Shown here piece by piece: positions 1 to 6,960 of a stretch of 24,437 nt of DNA. A program made the position numbers and the translations under genes. Position 1 is the stretch's first letter. Each line of letters opens with the position of its first letter. The DNA is from a virus, in the IMG/VR virus record IMGVR_UViG_3300031920_000057, positions 1-24,437 of that record, one strand, 5' to 3'. The notes under the pieces are model-generated. The model searched no databases and had not been told where the DNA came from. It saw only the letters and a list, made by a program, of their open reading frames with translations.

Positions 1-259
1 ATAGTTGCACCCTAATAAACTGTTATTAATACACATACATATACTACCGTCTCCCTCCCCCACTACCTCGTCCTTATCGCGATCCGAGATCCTTGAAAGT
101 GATCCTTGTTCCTAGTCCCGCAACCCCACCCCAGGTTCCTTGTTCCACAGCAGCAAACGAAATAATATATAGGAAAAAAATCCCCACGTAGACACAAAAA
201 AACCCCCCGCTTAGGACGAGAGGTCTGAAAAAGATTAGGTAGATGGCACTACCACGGTC
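1..259. other. Noncoding left edge, C-rich on the + strand
   Basis: I find no convincing gene here; only very short frames are open. The + strand is unusually rich in C runs. The nonamer ccttgttcc occurs twice (104-112 and 138-146), and gatcc recurs between them. The only interpretable element is the leftward terminator at 196-223. The stretch may be the spacer between two convergent or consecutive units, or it may be close to a genome or contig end. Confidence 0.4.
196..223 (-). terminator. Rho-independent terminator of the leftward operon
   Basis: Read on the minus strand, cctctcg (223-217) can pair with cgggggg (209-203) around a 7-nt loop, with two G-U pairs. The stem is followed directly by seven T (202-196). 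It lies 37 bp past the stop of the last leftward gene (260-511), where an operon terminator is expected. Confidence 0.7.
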
Positions 260-511
260 TTAGATCTTAGGGTAAAGGACAGTCCTTTGAGGACCACCAG
301 TAGGTTCAGGCTCTATATAAATACCGTTACCTACAACTTCTAATTGGTCAAGGTCAATGTATTCTCCTTCAGGCATTTTCTTATCCTTACCCATTTTGGG
401 TTTAATACAGTACTGTACGCAGCCGTTGATGTACTCGACTCTAGCTGTAGCGATTCCTTCAAAGCCCGTGACCTTGTCACGAATAAGGTTTCCTAATTTA
501 ATATTTGTCAT
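260..511 (-). CDS. Small conserved phage protein of unknown function (83 aa)
   Basis: Last gene of the leftward operon. It begins with ATG at 511 and ends just before a terminator. The N-terminal half has a VTGFEGIATARVEY-type block followed by NGCVQYCIKPKMG, a pattern I associate with small uncharacterised proteins found in many phages. The recognition is from memory and not confirmed. The protein looks like a short beta-rich domain with no signal peptide or membrane segment, ending in a Pro/Gly-rich tail. Function unknown. Unlike the other genes of the operon, it is separated from its upstream neighbour by a gap of about 136 bp, so it could have its own promoter. Confidence 0.75.
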   Translation of the reverse strand: MTNIKLGNLIRDKVTGFEGIATARVEYINGCVQYCIKPKMGKDKKMPEGEYIDLDQLEVVGNGIYIEPEPTGGPQRTVLYPKI

Positions 512-551
512 AGTGATGATTTAAGTGATTAGTGATATTAATGATATTAAT
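512..551 (-). repeat. Short A/T-rich direct repeats in the leader of the 83-aa gene
   Basis: On the + strand agtgat occurs at 512-517, 524-529 and 531-536, and gatattaat is repeated in tandem at 534-542 and 543-551. The cluster sits immediately upstream of the leftward ATG at 511. It could be a protein-binding site or a structureless translation leader. The sequence alone does not decide. Confidence 0.35.
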
Positions 552-647
552 GTGAGGGAGTCGGTTTTGATTATTGAGTAAAGAACGATTCGAATCCGAC
601 GATAGCTTTTCGCAGAGGTACCCGGGGGTAATCTATTATCCGGCTGT

Positions 648-1265
648 CTACTCTGATGAATTGGACCTCTTTATCAAGGTCGGTTTAGGATCGGGAAAGC
701 CCCCATACTCTGGCTTAACGTGGAGCCGTACACTTGGAGATACTGAACCCAGTCCTGTTATTACTCCAGAATCTTCGTTCTCTACTGAGAATAGGTTAGG
801 GAGTGGGCTTGAGTAGAAGTGGTCTGGGTGTTCTCTTCTAAGGATCCGCATACTGATTAGTTGCTGGAGACCATGGATATGGGCTAGGAAAGCTTCCTGT
901 TCGTTAGGGTGGGTTTTAGGGATGGTATTGAACTTAGCCCAAGCTTCCCCGATGTGATCCATTATTTCCTTTTCGGCTGGAATAAAAGGTGATTTTCTAT
1001 GGGCAGTCTCTATTCCTACGTTTCCAGGGATGGGAGACTCAAGTCGGATTTCTTCATTGGGGATAACGGATCCAATATAGCCTGGGTTATCAAACCTTAA
1101 TACTCCGGGTTCTTTTATGGGATTAGTCCTAAGCTCAATACCTATTTCAGCTAACAAGTGCTTAGGTTCCCCAGCTGGGAGATCCAAGATAAGTGCATCT
1201 ATTCGTCTCATGAGTAGTTCTCGGTGTTTGGCTCTTAATTTGAATTCTGTTTTTGTATCTGTCAT
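648..1265 (-). CDS. Hypothetical phage protein (205 aa)
   Basis: I chose ATG at 1265 (MTDTKTEF) over the longer frame opening at 1298. The 1265 start lies one base after the stop of the upstream gene (TAA at 1269-1267), matching the tight packing of the operon; the longer version would overlap that gene. The product is soluble-looking and charged. Residues about 5-45 are predicted helical (basic RAKHRELLMRRID), the middle is Pro-rich, and a second helical block near residues 95-145 is His-rich. I recognise no catalytic motif and cannot assign a function. Confidence 0.7.
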   Translation of the reverse strand: MTDTKTEFKLRAKHRELLMRRIDALILDLPAGEPKHLLAEIGIELRTNPIKEPGVLRFDNPGYIGSVIPNEEIRLESPIPGNVGIETAHRKSPFIPAEKEIMDHIGEAWAKFNTIPKTHPNEQEAFLAHIHGLQQLISMRILRREHPDHFYSSPLPNLFSVENEDSGVITGLGSVSPSVRLHVKPEYGGFPDPKPTLIKRSNSSE

Positions 1266-1266
1266 A

Positions 1267-1527
1267 TTACTGTGGTTTAGTGAATAGGTTAGCCCCATCT
1301 AGTGTTTTACTGATTGTAGATAGGTGATCATGGATTCTAAAGAGGGTACTGTTAAGGACCTCTGCTTGGTCCCTGGCAGCGATCTGGAGACCTAGGTTCC
1401 GAATATGAACCAGGGCTTGGGGAGCCCACCCCTTGGGATATGGGATCTCTTCTGAAAACCCCTCGGGAAATAGGATATCCCTAGCTTCCAACATAGTTTC
1501 TTGGTTGTAAAATTCTTCGTGTGTCAT
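1267..1527 (-). CDS. Hypothetical phage protein (86 aa)
   Basis: ATG at 1527 follows the end of the 149-aa gene by 24 bp. The stop at 1267 is one base from the next start. The protein is acidic at its N terminus, has a Pro/Trp segment (IPYPKGWAP) in the middle and a helical C-terminal half (HIRNLGLQIAARDQAEV onward). No membrane segment, zinc motif or known domain is visible. Function unknown; the gene call rests on an open frame of reasonable length and tight operon spacing. Confidence 0.65.
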   Translation of the reverse strand: MTHEEFYNQETMLEARDILFPEGFSEEIPYPKGWAPQALVHIRNLGLQIAARDQAEVLNSTLFRIHDHLSTISKTLDGANLFTKPQ

Positions 1528-1551
1528 ATCTTAAGTATTAAAGTTATCTAA

Positions 1552-2001
1552 CTAATCAGTAGTCTTACGCTTAAGTGCAATTATATCCACTAAGGGTATA
1601 TTGGGATTCTCCTTGAGGGTTTCAAGCATCCTAATCATATCGGTCAAATCTTCTCGGTTAATGGATATACCGTTAATGAATAGGGCTTTCTGTACCAAGT
1701 CTAGGTCGGGTTCCTCTGGGAGTTCAGCACTAGAGTAGGAATATTCTGACCCCTGTATATTAAGGAGTTCCCGTTTAGTATCGACGTAACCAAGGGGGTT
1801 TGAGTCAGTCACCCCAGCCTCTCCCTCCTTAGGGTTTTTTACCTTGAATAAATATAGGATATCGGGATGTTTAAAGGGGAGCTTATGTGGAGATACCTTA
1901 GTAGTCTTCGATAGCATATCAACTTCCCTTCCTGGAGCAAGGGGTTTAATACCGGCCGAGCCAAACAACTCTTTGAATTGGGTCTTTTGTTCTTTAGACA
2001 T
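1552..2001 (-). CDS. Hypothetical phage protein (149 aa)
   Basis: ATG at 2001 overlaps the last codons of the upstream 58-aa gene by 8 bp, so translation is probably coupled. The N terminus is basic and Lys-rich. Residues about 40-90 contain a beta-like stretch (DILYLFKVKNP, then NPLGYVDTKRELLNI). The C-terminal 50 residues look helical (NREDLTDMIRMLETLKEN), ending in a basic tail. No recognised domain. The opposite-strand frame at 1844-2035 is a shadow of this gene. Confidence 0.68.
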   Translation of the reverse strand: MSKEQKTQFKELFGSAGIKPLAPGREVDMLSKTTKVSPHKLPFKHPDILYLFKVKNPKEGEAGVTDSNPLGYVDTKRELLNIQGSEYSYSSAELPEEPDLDLVQKALFINGISINREDLTDMIRMLETLKENPNIPLVDIIALKRKTTD

Positions 2002-2170
2002 CTTTCAGGGGGATTTCGATTGTTCCACTCTCTAGGGTAGATCTATAAGCCATAAGCTCCTTATCAAGGATCTGGCTTATAAAAGCATCTACTGACTTAA
2101 TCCCCCTTTTAATACCCAGAGTTTTAAGGTCATTAAGCTTTGTTTCGGATATGTTAATTACAAGCATCAT
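1994..2170 (-). CDS. Ribbon-helix-helix-like small protein, candidate regulator (58 aa)
   Basis: Short frame read from ATG 2170 (a second ATG follows at 2167) to TAA 1994-1996. The translation begins MMLVINISETKLNDLK and continues GIKSVDAFISQILDKEL: a short beta strand, then two amphipathic helices, the size and order of Arc/CopG/MetJ-type ribbon-helix-helix domains. It would be the first gene of the leftward operon, bordering the control region with palindromes at 2318-2425. A role in controlling one or both divergent transcripts is an inference. Alternatively it is an unrelated small helical protein. The 8-bp overlap with the next gene supports that it is real. Confidence 0.6.
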   Translation of the reverse strand: MMLVINISETKLNDLKTLGIKRGIKSVDAFISQILDKELMAYRSTLESGTIEIPLKDV

Positions 2171-2317
2171 AGGAATAAAAATTTAGTTGTTTTTAGTAAA
2201 AGACAAGGAGTGATGAAAATACAGCTTAAGTATAATCTTGATGAAACTAACTAATAGGCCCCTATGCGCGCGCCCACGGTAATAGGTCCTAGTATAATGG
2301 TAAGGGATAAATATATA

Positions 2318-2336
2318 ATATACCCTAAAGGTATAT
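2318..2336. repeat. Inverted repeat, A/T-rich (7-bp arms)
   Basis: atatacc (2318-2324) and ggtatat (2330-2336) are perfect inverted repeats around ctaaa. The flanks continue as imperfect A/T palindrome. Possible operator or promoter-proximal site. Confidence 0.5.
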
Positions 2337-2383
2337 ATATTTATACCCTTATCCATAGATATATGGGGTAAAAGATCAAAAGC

Positions 2384-2398
2384 TTAACATACTGTTAA
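2384..2398. repeat. Inverted repeat ttaaca-tac-tgttaa
   Basis: Perfect 6-bp arms with a 3-bp centre, the usual geometry of a small dimer-binding operator. It directly abuts the longer palindrome at 2399-2425. Confidence 0.5.
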
Positions 2399-2425
2399 AT
2401 GATAGAGAGACAAGCTCTCTATCAT
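2399..2425. repeat. 11-bp perfect inverted repeat, hairpin or operator
   Basis: atgatagagag (2399-2409) and ctctctatcat (2415-2425) are perfect reverse complements around acaag. The half-site tgatagaga recurs once at about 2444-2452, closer to the rightward gene. There is no T tract after the stem, so a terminator is unlikely. It may be an operator or a hairpin in the 5' leader of the rightward mRNA, 76 bp from the start codon. Confidence 0.6.
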
Positions 2426-2501
2426 ATAGTGCATTTGAAAGCCTTGATAGAGATTAAGTAGAAAATACACTATCACGCGCTTTTTATAAAAATTCAAAAT
2501 T

Positions 2502-2693
2502 ATGAAAAAGGTTAGTAGGACAGAATTACGAAAAATGCTAGGACATGCTAGGTTACAGTTAGCTAAGGAAGAAAAGCAATACAACGCCTTTAGTATAATC
2601 CAAGTACATGACAACGGGGGTAGGACTTTACATGACAAGATTGAACAAGTCAAAGGGAGAATTGATACTCTCACGGAACTTTTGGGAGAATGA
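2502..2693 (+). CDS. Small helical protein of unknown function (63 aa)
   Basis: First gene of the rightward transcript. ATG at 2502 follows an A-rich leader, and the stop overlaps the methyltransferase start as ATGA (2690-2693). The protein is basic at the N terminus (MKKVSRTELRKML). It has two helical segments with heptad-like spacing at residues about 6-28 and 44-61, linked by a Gly/Asn-rich turn, suggesting a coiled-coil hairpin. It might help its neighbour or act as a small DNA-binding or packaging accessory. I cannot assign it, and the minus frame at 2384-2674 is its shadow. Confidence 0.65.
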   Translation: MKKVSRTELRKMLGHARLQLAKEEKQYNAFSIIQVHDNGGRTLHDKIEQVKGRIDTLTELLGE

Positions 2694-3688
2694 GAGTCTT
2701 AGGAATATCTGCAGGTAACGGAATTAACTTATTCCCATTTAAGGAACATGTTATTGGTAATGTTGAAGTACGTTCTGATTATACTACTAAGGGTTACCCT
2801 AGCCAATTCTACCTGAATTTCCCTAAAGCTTATTTTCGGGATTATCTAGCAGAAGAACCTGACATCGACATCATTATTGGGAACCCCAAATGCGGCTCCT
2901 CTTCCATGTTAGCTTTATCAAGAGGTAAAAAATTTACTTCCCACAAAGGCGAACCCTCCCTAGACCTCTTCATTAAGGGGATACAGAAATACCAACCCAA
3001 GGTATTCCTAATGGAGAACTTACCTAAGCTACTCGAGACTTATTCAGTAGACGATTTTGCTGTCCTATTTCCCCAATACATACTGAATTTCTGGCAGGGT
3101 CCCATGACTTATCTAGGAAACTCCCAAGTTAACCGAAAAAGACTGATTATAACAGGGGTAAAGAAGACTAGGTCCCGTAGAAGTAAGAAACTTGATTCCG
3201 CACTACTATATAAGTATCCCGTTAATACTCCAGGACTCACTGGGGATCTTTTATCCAATATTCCTCAAAATGGGCACTTTAGACCTCCCCTAGATGAGAC
3301 AATTGCTTTATATGGGGGAACCCAGAAGACCTACACTGAAATACAGCAATTATGGAGAAAGTTAAAGCCTGCCACTAGGATAAAGACCCCAAACGAGACT
3401 TTCAATACAGCCCCGGGAGTTTACAAGGATGATGCTAACAAACCCCCTAATACAATACGAAAATCCAATCGTTGCTTTAACCCCGATGGGTTAACCTATA
3501 CCCCTAGAGAAAGGGCGAGAATCCAAGGAGTCCCTGATACTTTTAAGATTCTTAGTCCGTCAGCAAACCCCGACCTATCCCCAAAAACACTTTTCAATAA
3601 AGGTTGCACTACAATGGGTTCTACACCGAGTTATGAAGTAGGGCAATGGTTTTTTGAAGTATTACAAACTGTATTCAGAAACTTATAA
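2690..3688 (+). CDS. DNA cytosine-C5 methyltransferase, divergent phage type
   Basis: Expected to transfer a methyl group from SAM to C5 of cytosine in phage DNA, usually as protection from restriction. A glycine-rich motif I lies at residues 4-16 (LGISAGNGINLF). Motif IV is at 63-72 with the probable nucleophile C68 in GNPKCGSSS. A motif VI equivalent MENLP is at 108-112, and a motif VIII-like NRKRLIITG at 148-156. The C-terminal TPRERARIQGVPD (271-283) followed by GSTPSYEVGQW matches motifs IX-X. Length (332 aa) is normal for the family. Oddly, the Pro before the catalytic Cys is Lys, the Gln after it is Gly, and motif VIII lacks the clean QxRxR spacing. Family membership is secure; activity and target site are not. 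Confidence 0.85.
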   Translation: MRVLGISAGNGINLFPFKEHVIGNVEVRSDYTTKGYPSQFYLNFPKAYFRDYLAEEPDIDIIIGNPKCGSSSMLALSRGKKFTSHKGEPSLDLFIKGIQKYQPKVFLMENLPKLLETYSVDDFAVLFPQYILNFWQGPMTYLGNSQVNRKRLIITGVKKTRSRRSKKLDSALLYKYPVNTPGLTGDLLSNIPQNGHFRPPLDETIALYGGTQKTYTEIQQLWRKLKPATRIKTPNETFNTAPGVYKDDANKPPNTIRKSNRCFNPDGLTYTPRERARIQGVPDTFKILSPSANPDLSPKTLFNKGCTTMGSTPSYEVGQWFFEVLQTVFRNL

Positions 3689-3689
3689 C

Positions 3690-3986
3690 ATGGCCAAAAT
3701 TAGAAAAGTCATTAATAACGAAATAGGTGGTCAATACACATTCGTATGTCCAGGATGTAATTGTGAACATACCTTCGACGATAGATGGGAATTTAATAAT
3801 GATTTTGAGAATCCAACAATATCGCCATCGTTCTTACAAACTGGTTTTATAGGATTCGACGGAGAAAAACCAATGTATGGTAGATGTCACAGTTTTATCG
3901 AAAACGGCATGATACGGTACTTAAATGATTGCACACATAAATTAGCAGGCAAAACAGTAGAACTCTTGGACATAGCTGACCTCTAA
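3690..3986 (+). CDS. Small Cys/His-rich phage protein, DUF6527-like (98 aa)
   Basis: I chose ATG 3690 (MAKIRKV), one base after the methyltransferase stop, over an in-frame upstream ATG at 3654 lying inside the methyltransferase gene. Residues 20-27 hold CPGCNCEH, followed by WEFNNDFENPTISPSFL (33-49), RCHSF (65-69) and LNDCTHKLAGKTVEL (78-92). This arrangement is common to a small family of phage proteins of unknown function that I recall as DUF6527; the name is from memory. The Cys/His pairs suggest one metal site. The position between a DNA methyltransferase and the terminase does not reveal its job. Confidence 0.75.
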   Translation: MAKIRKVINNEIGGQYTFVCPGCNCEHTFDDRWEFNNDFENPTISPSFLQTGFIGFDGEKPMYGRCHSFIENGMIRYLNDCTHKLAGKTVELLDIADL

Positions 3987-4034
3987 AAGTACAAGCATAA
4001 GTTTTCTACTTTATGAAAATACCCCCAGAAAAGA

Positions 4035-5492
4035 GTGACGAGAAGAGAATTTGATATTTTAACACGGGTATCCATTGATCCTTGGTATTTTAGTTCGTTT
4101 GCTAAGATAATCCATCCAATAGAAGGTAAGATCCCCTTTACATTATACCCTTTTCAAAGAGGGGTACTTTATAACTTCATGCACGAGCAATTTAACATCG
4201 TTGTTAAGTGCCGTCAGATGGGGTTAACTGAATTATTAGGATTTTACGTTTTGTGGTTAGCAATGTACCACAGTTATAAAAACATTGTAATGATATCCCT
4301 AAAAGATAGGGTTGCAAAGAAATTATTACGTAGAGTAAAACATATTTATGCTAATCTTCCACCTATACTCCAAACCCCCATTATTAATGGTAGAACTGGG
4401 GACATGGGAACAGGGTCAGAAATGCTCTTTTCAAATGGGTCTAGTATTACCTCTATCCCCACGACAGAGGATGCGGGTAGATCCGAGGCAGTATCTTTAT
4501 TAGTAATGGACGAAGCTGCAATTATGCAGTACGCCGAAATAATATGGACAGCTGCATTTCCCACTTTATCTACTGGGGGTTCTGCTATTGTAAACTCTAC
4601 TCCTTACGGGGTAGGAGGATTTTTCTACAATACTTGGCAAGATGGCCTATTAGGTATAAACGGCTTCAAAAACATGAAACTAACCTGGGATATGCACCCA
4701 GATAGAGATGAAGCTTGGTATTTAAAAATGCGTAATGCTCTAGGAGCTAAACGTACAGCACAGGAAATAGATGGGGACTTTCTGGCATCTGGGGATACAG
4801 TTTTTGATCTATACGATATTAAAGCTATCGAAGATGACCTTATTGATCACCCAGTTATTGAAAAGAGATTAAACGGTACCCTCCTTATTTTTAAAAGACC
4901 AGTTGAAGGGGAATTTTATTACGTCGGGGCAGACGTTGCAACGGGGAGAGCAAAAGACTACTCTGCCTTTTCTGTAATGAATAGGGCTGGGGAAGAATTT
5001 GCAGCTTTTAAAGGTAGGATTGCTACTAACCGTTTTAGAGATATTTTAATGGGAATTGGGTTAGAGTATAATACTGCTCTACTTGCTCCTGAGGCTAACG
5101 ATATTGGGGAAGCAGTTGTTTCTGGGATACAAGAACGAGGCTACCCTAACCTTTATTATACAGAACAATTGGTTAGAGAAAAGAGAAACTCTAAGCCTAT
5201 AAAGAAGAAAGTTCCAGGATGGTATACTACGGGTAAGAATAGGGGTACAATTCTAACTCTACTGGAAGAAGATGTAAGGGAAGACGTTATAGACATAGCA
5301 GACCCATTTTTCATAAACGAAGCTTACACTTTTATTTATGACTCTGCTAACCGACCTGTTGCAATGAATAAGGGAGATTACATTGGAGATGGTTCCGAAA
5401 CCTACTCTGATGACAGTATAATAGCTAAAGCAATCACCAATTATATAAGACGAGGAAAACACAGATCAACTGAAACAACATCCCCAAGATAA
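4035..5492 (+). CDS. Terminase large subunit (packaging ATPase-nuclease)
   Basis: Motor that pumps DNA into the prohead and cuts it. The ATPase domain has a deviant Walker A KCRQMGLTE at residues 58-66. The Lys sits at the start rather than before Thr, as in lambda gpA. Walker B LLVMDEA is at 155-161 with D159/E160, and the coupling motif IVNSTPYG at 185-192. The RNase H-like nuclease has acidic residues D300 (GADVATG), E353 and D459/D460. Length (485 aa) is typical. No in-frame ATG precedes the ATPase domain, so GTG 4035 is the best start. An ATG at 4013 is in another frame and stops after 13 codons. No small terminase is recognisable next to it. Confidence 0.93.
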   Translation: MTRREFDILTRVSIDPWYFSSFAKIIHPIEGKIPFTLYPFQRGVLYNFMHEQFNIVVKCRQMGLTELLGFYVLWLAMYHSYKNIVMISLKDRVAKKLLRRVKHIYANLPPILQTPIINGRTGDMGTGSEMLFSNGSSITSIPTTEDAGRSEAVSLLVMDEAAIMQYAEIIWTAAFPTLSTGGSAIVNSTPYGVGGFFYNTWQDGLLGINGFKNMKLTWDMHPDRDEAWYLKMRNALGAKRTAQEIDGDFLASGDTVFDLYDIKAIEDDLIDHPVIEKRLNGTLLIFKRPVEGEFYYVGADVATGRAKDYSAFSVMNRAGEEFAAFKGRIATNRFRDILMGIGLEYNTALLAPEANDIGEAVVSGIQERGYPNLYYTEQLVREKRNSKPIKKKVPGWYTTGKNRGTILTLLEEDVREDVIDIADPFFINEAYTFIYDSANRPVAMNKGDYIGDGSETYSDDSIIAKAITNYIRRGKHRSTETTSPR

Positions 5493-5493
5493 T

Positions 5494-6957
5494 ATGGATT
5501 ATTTTTTTAAACCGATACCTAAACCAAAGAAAGAGATAAAAGAGGTCGTAAAACTCCCAATAGGGAGAGTATCTACTCCGACCATCAATCAGTCTCTTAT
5601 AGAAATCAAGGGAGCGGTTGATTTTATTAAACCAGGTTTCGAGTACGAATATATCCCAGTAATTCGTAAATTACTAAGGGTAAATAGCAGTCTTAGTTTA
5701 GCAGCAACCAATATAGTTGAATTAGCTAATACTGGTTACACTATAGAGTTTGATAGTGGGGTCCCAGAAGAGAAACAGGCAGAGATGCGGGAACGTATCG
5801 AATTACGATCTCGTAAGTGGGGCCACGGAGTAGCTGGGTTACATGGTTTAATAAATAAGCTGATTTACCAAGTATATATTGGCGGAGCAGTATCAAGTGA
5901 GTGGGTTTTAGAAAATGAATTAGGGGGAGTACAAAACTTAGCCCTAGTTAACCCAGAAACTGTTAGAGTTCATTATAACAGATCAAAACACATATACGAG
6001 TTTTACCAAGTTCCAACATCCTATGTTTCTGGGGTAATACCCGTAAACGCATTAGTCGACCTACAGAACCACGTAAAACTTAATCCAGTAACATATTCTT
6101 ATTATGCACTTATGGGGGATGAAGATTCTCCAGTGGGTATACCCCCGTTCCTTTCAGCATTAGACGATATCCAAGCTCAACTTAAAATGCTTAAGAATAT
6201 TGGGTATGTATCCGACCAATTGGGTTTAATGGGATTTATGGAAGTATTACTCCAAAAGCCGGGCCAGAGAGAGGGAGAAAACATTACTCAATACCAAGCC
6301 CGATTATCTGGGCTTTTAGGGGAAACCAAAGTATCCATTAAGGAAGGTTTAAAAGATGGGATACTTACTGGGTATGAAGGGGACCACGAATTCGAGTTTC
6401 ACTCTACTACTAAAGATACATCGGGTGTAGCCGATATATTCGATATTAACCAACGTATGGTTGCAAATGGTCTCCAATCTTCCAATGCTTTCATGAACGG
6501 CAGTGGGGGAGGGGCAGAGACTATGGTTAATATCGTATTCACTAAGATGCTATCCCAACTACACAATATCCAAACTACCATTGCTAGGGTAATGGAAGAG
6601 GGTATCACTATGGATCTATTGCTAGGGGGTTATAGCTTTAAAAAGGTTACTTTTAAGTTTAAGCCTTCTACTATATCCGATGAGCTTAAAACTCAACAAT
6701 CCAATGAGATCAAGGTTAGAAATAACCGTATTATGTATGCTGATGGTATTATCGGGATGACTCAATACGCTAATGCTATGGGATTCGATAAAGCCGATCA
6801 AAAGGAGCCTAGGGTTGAAATAGATCCTAATAAGACCTCTGATGATGCTGCTGCTAAGAAAAAGAAAGAAGAAGACAAAGATGCCGGGGATAGAAAATCT
6901 CGGGATAAGAAAAAAGCTCAACCAAAAAGAAAAGATACCGATACTCGTAAAAGATAA
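5494..6957 (+). CDS. Portal protein
   Basis: Dodecameric ring at one capsid vertex through which DNA enters and to which the neck binds. Its place between terminase and the protease/scaffold gene, its 487-aa length and its content fit: an alpha/beta clip-stem region (GGVQNLALVNPETVRVHYN, about 144-162), then a long helical stretch including QAQLKMLKNIGYVSDQLGL, and a Gly-rich loop NGSGGGAE typical of portals (about 335-342). The C-terminal 40 residues are a highly charged Lys/Asp/Arg tail without obvious fold. Start ATG is one base after the terminase stop. Confidence 0.88.
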   Translation: MDYFFKPIPKPKKEIKEVVKLPIGRVSTPTINQSLIEIKGAVDFIKPGFEYEYIPVIRKLLRVNSSLSLAATNIVELANTGYTIEFDSGVPEEKQAEMRERIELRSRKWGHGVAGLHGLINKLIYQVYIGGAVSSEWVLENELGGVQNLALVNPETVRVHYNRSKHIYEFYQVPTSYVSGVIPVNALVDLQNHVKLNPVTYSYYALMGDEDSPVGIPPFLSALDDIQAQLKMLKNIGYVSDQLGLMGFMEVLLQKPGQREGENITQYQARLSGLLGETKVSIKEGLKDGILTGYEGDHEFEFHSTTKDTSGVADIFDINQRMVANGLQSSNAFMNGSGGGAETMVNIVFTKMLSQLHNIQTTIARVMEEGITMDLLLGGYSFKKVTFKFKPSTISDELKTQQSNEIKVRNNRIMYADGIIGMTQYANAMGFDKADQKEPRVEIDPNKTSDDAAAKKKKEEDKDAGDRKSRDKKKAQPKRKDTDTRKR

Positions 6958-6960
6958 ATT

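Larger units (their letters stand above)
2171..2501. promoter_or_regulatory. Divergent control region between leftward and rightward transcripts
   Basis: No gene fits these 331 bp. Leftward genes start at 2170 and rightward genes at 2502, so at least two promoters should lie here. The region has very A/T-rich tracts (2309-2342), an 8-bp GCGCGCGC run (2266-2273), a short palindrome ataggcccctat (2254-2265) with aatagg repeated at 2253 and 2281, and three inverted repeats annotated separately. A weak Bacteroidota-type -10 match (tgcatttg, 2430-2437) lies about 65 bp before the rightward start. I could not place promoters firmly. Confidence 0.65.

Noticed and set aside
585-605. tRNA T-arm-like motif (gattcgaatcc)
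   Set aside because: The stem around ttcgaat does not pair on either strand, and no acceptor or anticodon arm is found nearby.
574-816. 80-aa rightward frame
   Set aside because: It overlaps the 3' part of the leftward 205-aa gene, opens with a non-ATG codon and has low-complexity Ser/Pro/Gly content, so it is read as a shadow.
2213-2254. 13-codon rightward frame preceded by aaggag
   Set aside because: The spacing to ATG is only 2 bases, the peptide has no recognisable feature, and it lies in the leader region. A leader peptide cannot be excluded but is not supported.
2266-2273. GCGCGCGC as Z-DNA or a methylation signal
   Set aside because: One short run in a control region; there is no second copy or other evidence for a special role.
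2384-2674. 96-aa leftward frame
   Set aside because: It lies opposite the 63-aa gene and the palindromes. Its Cys/Leu/Phe-rich translation is typical of an antisense shadow.
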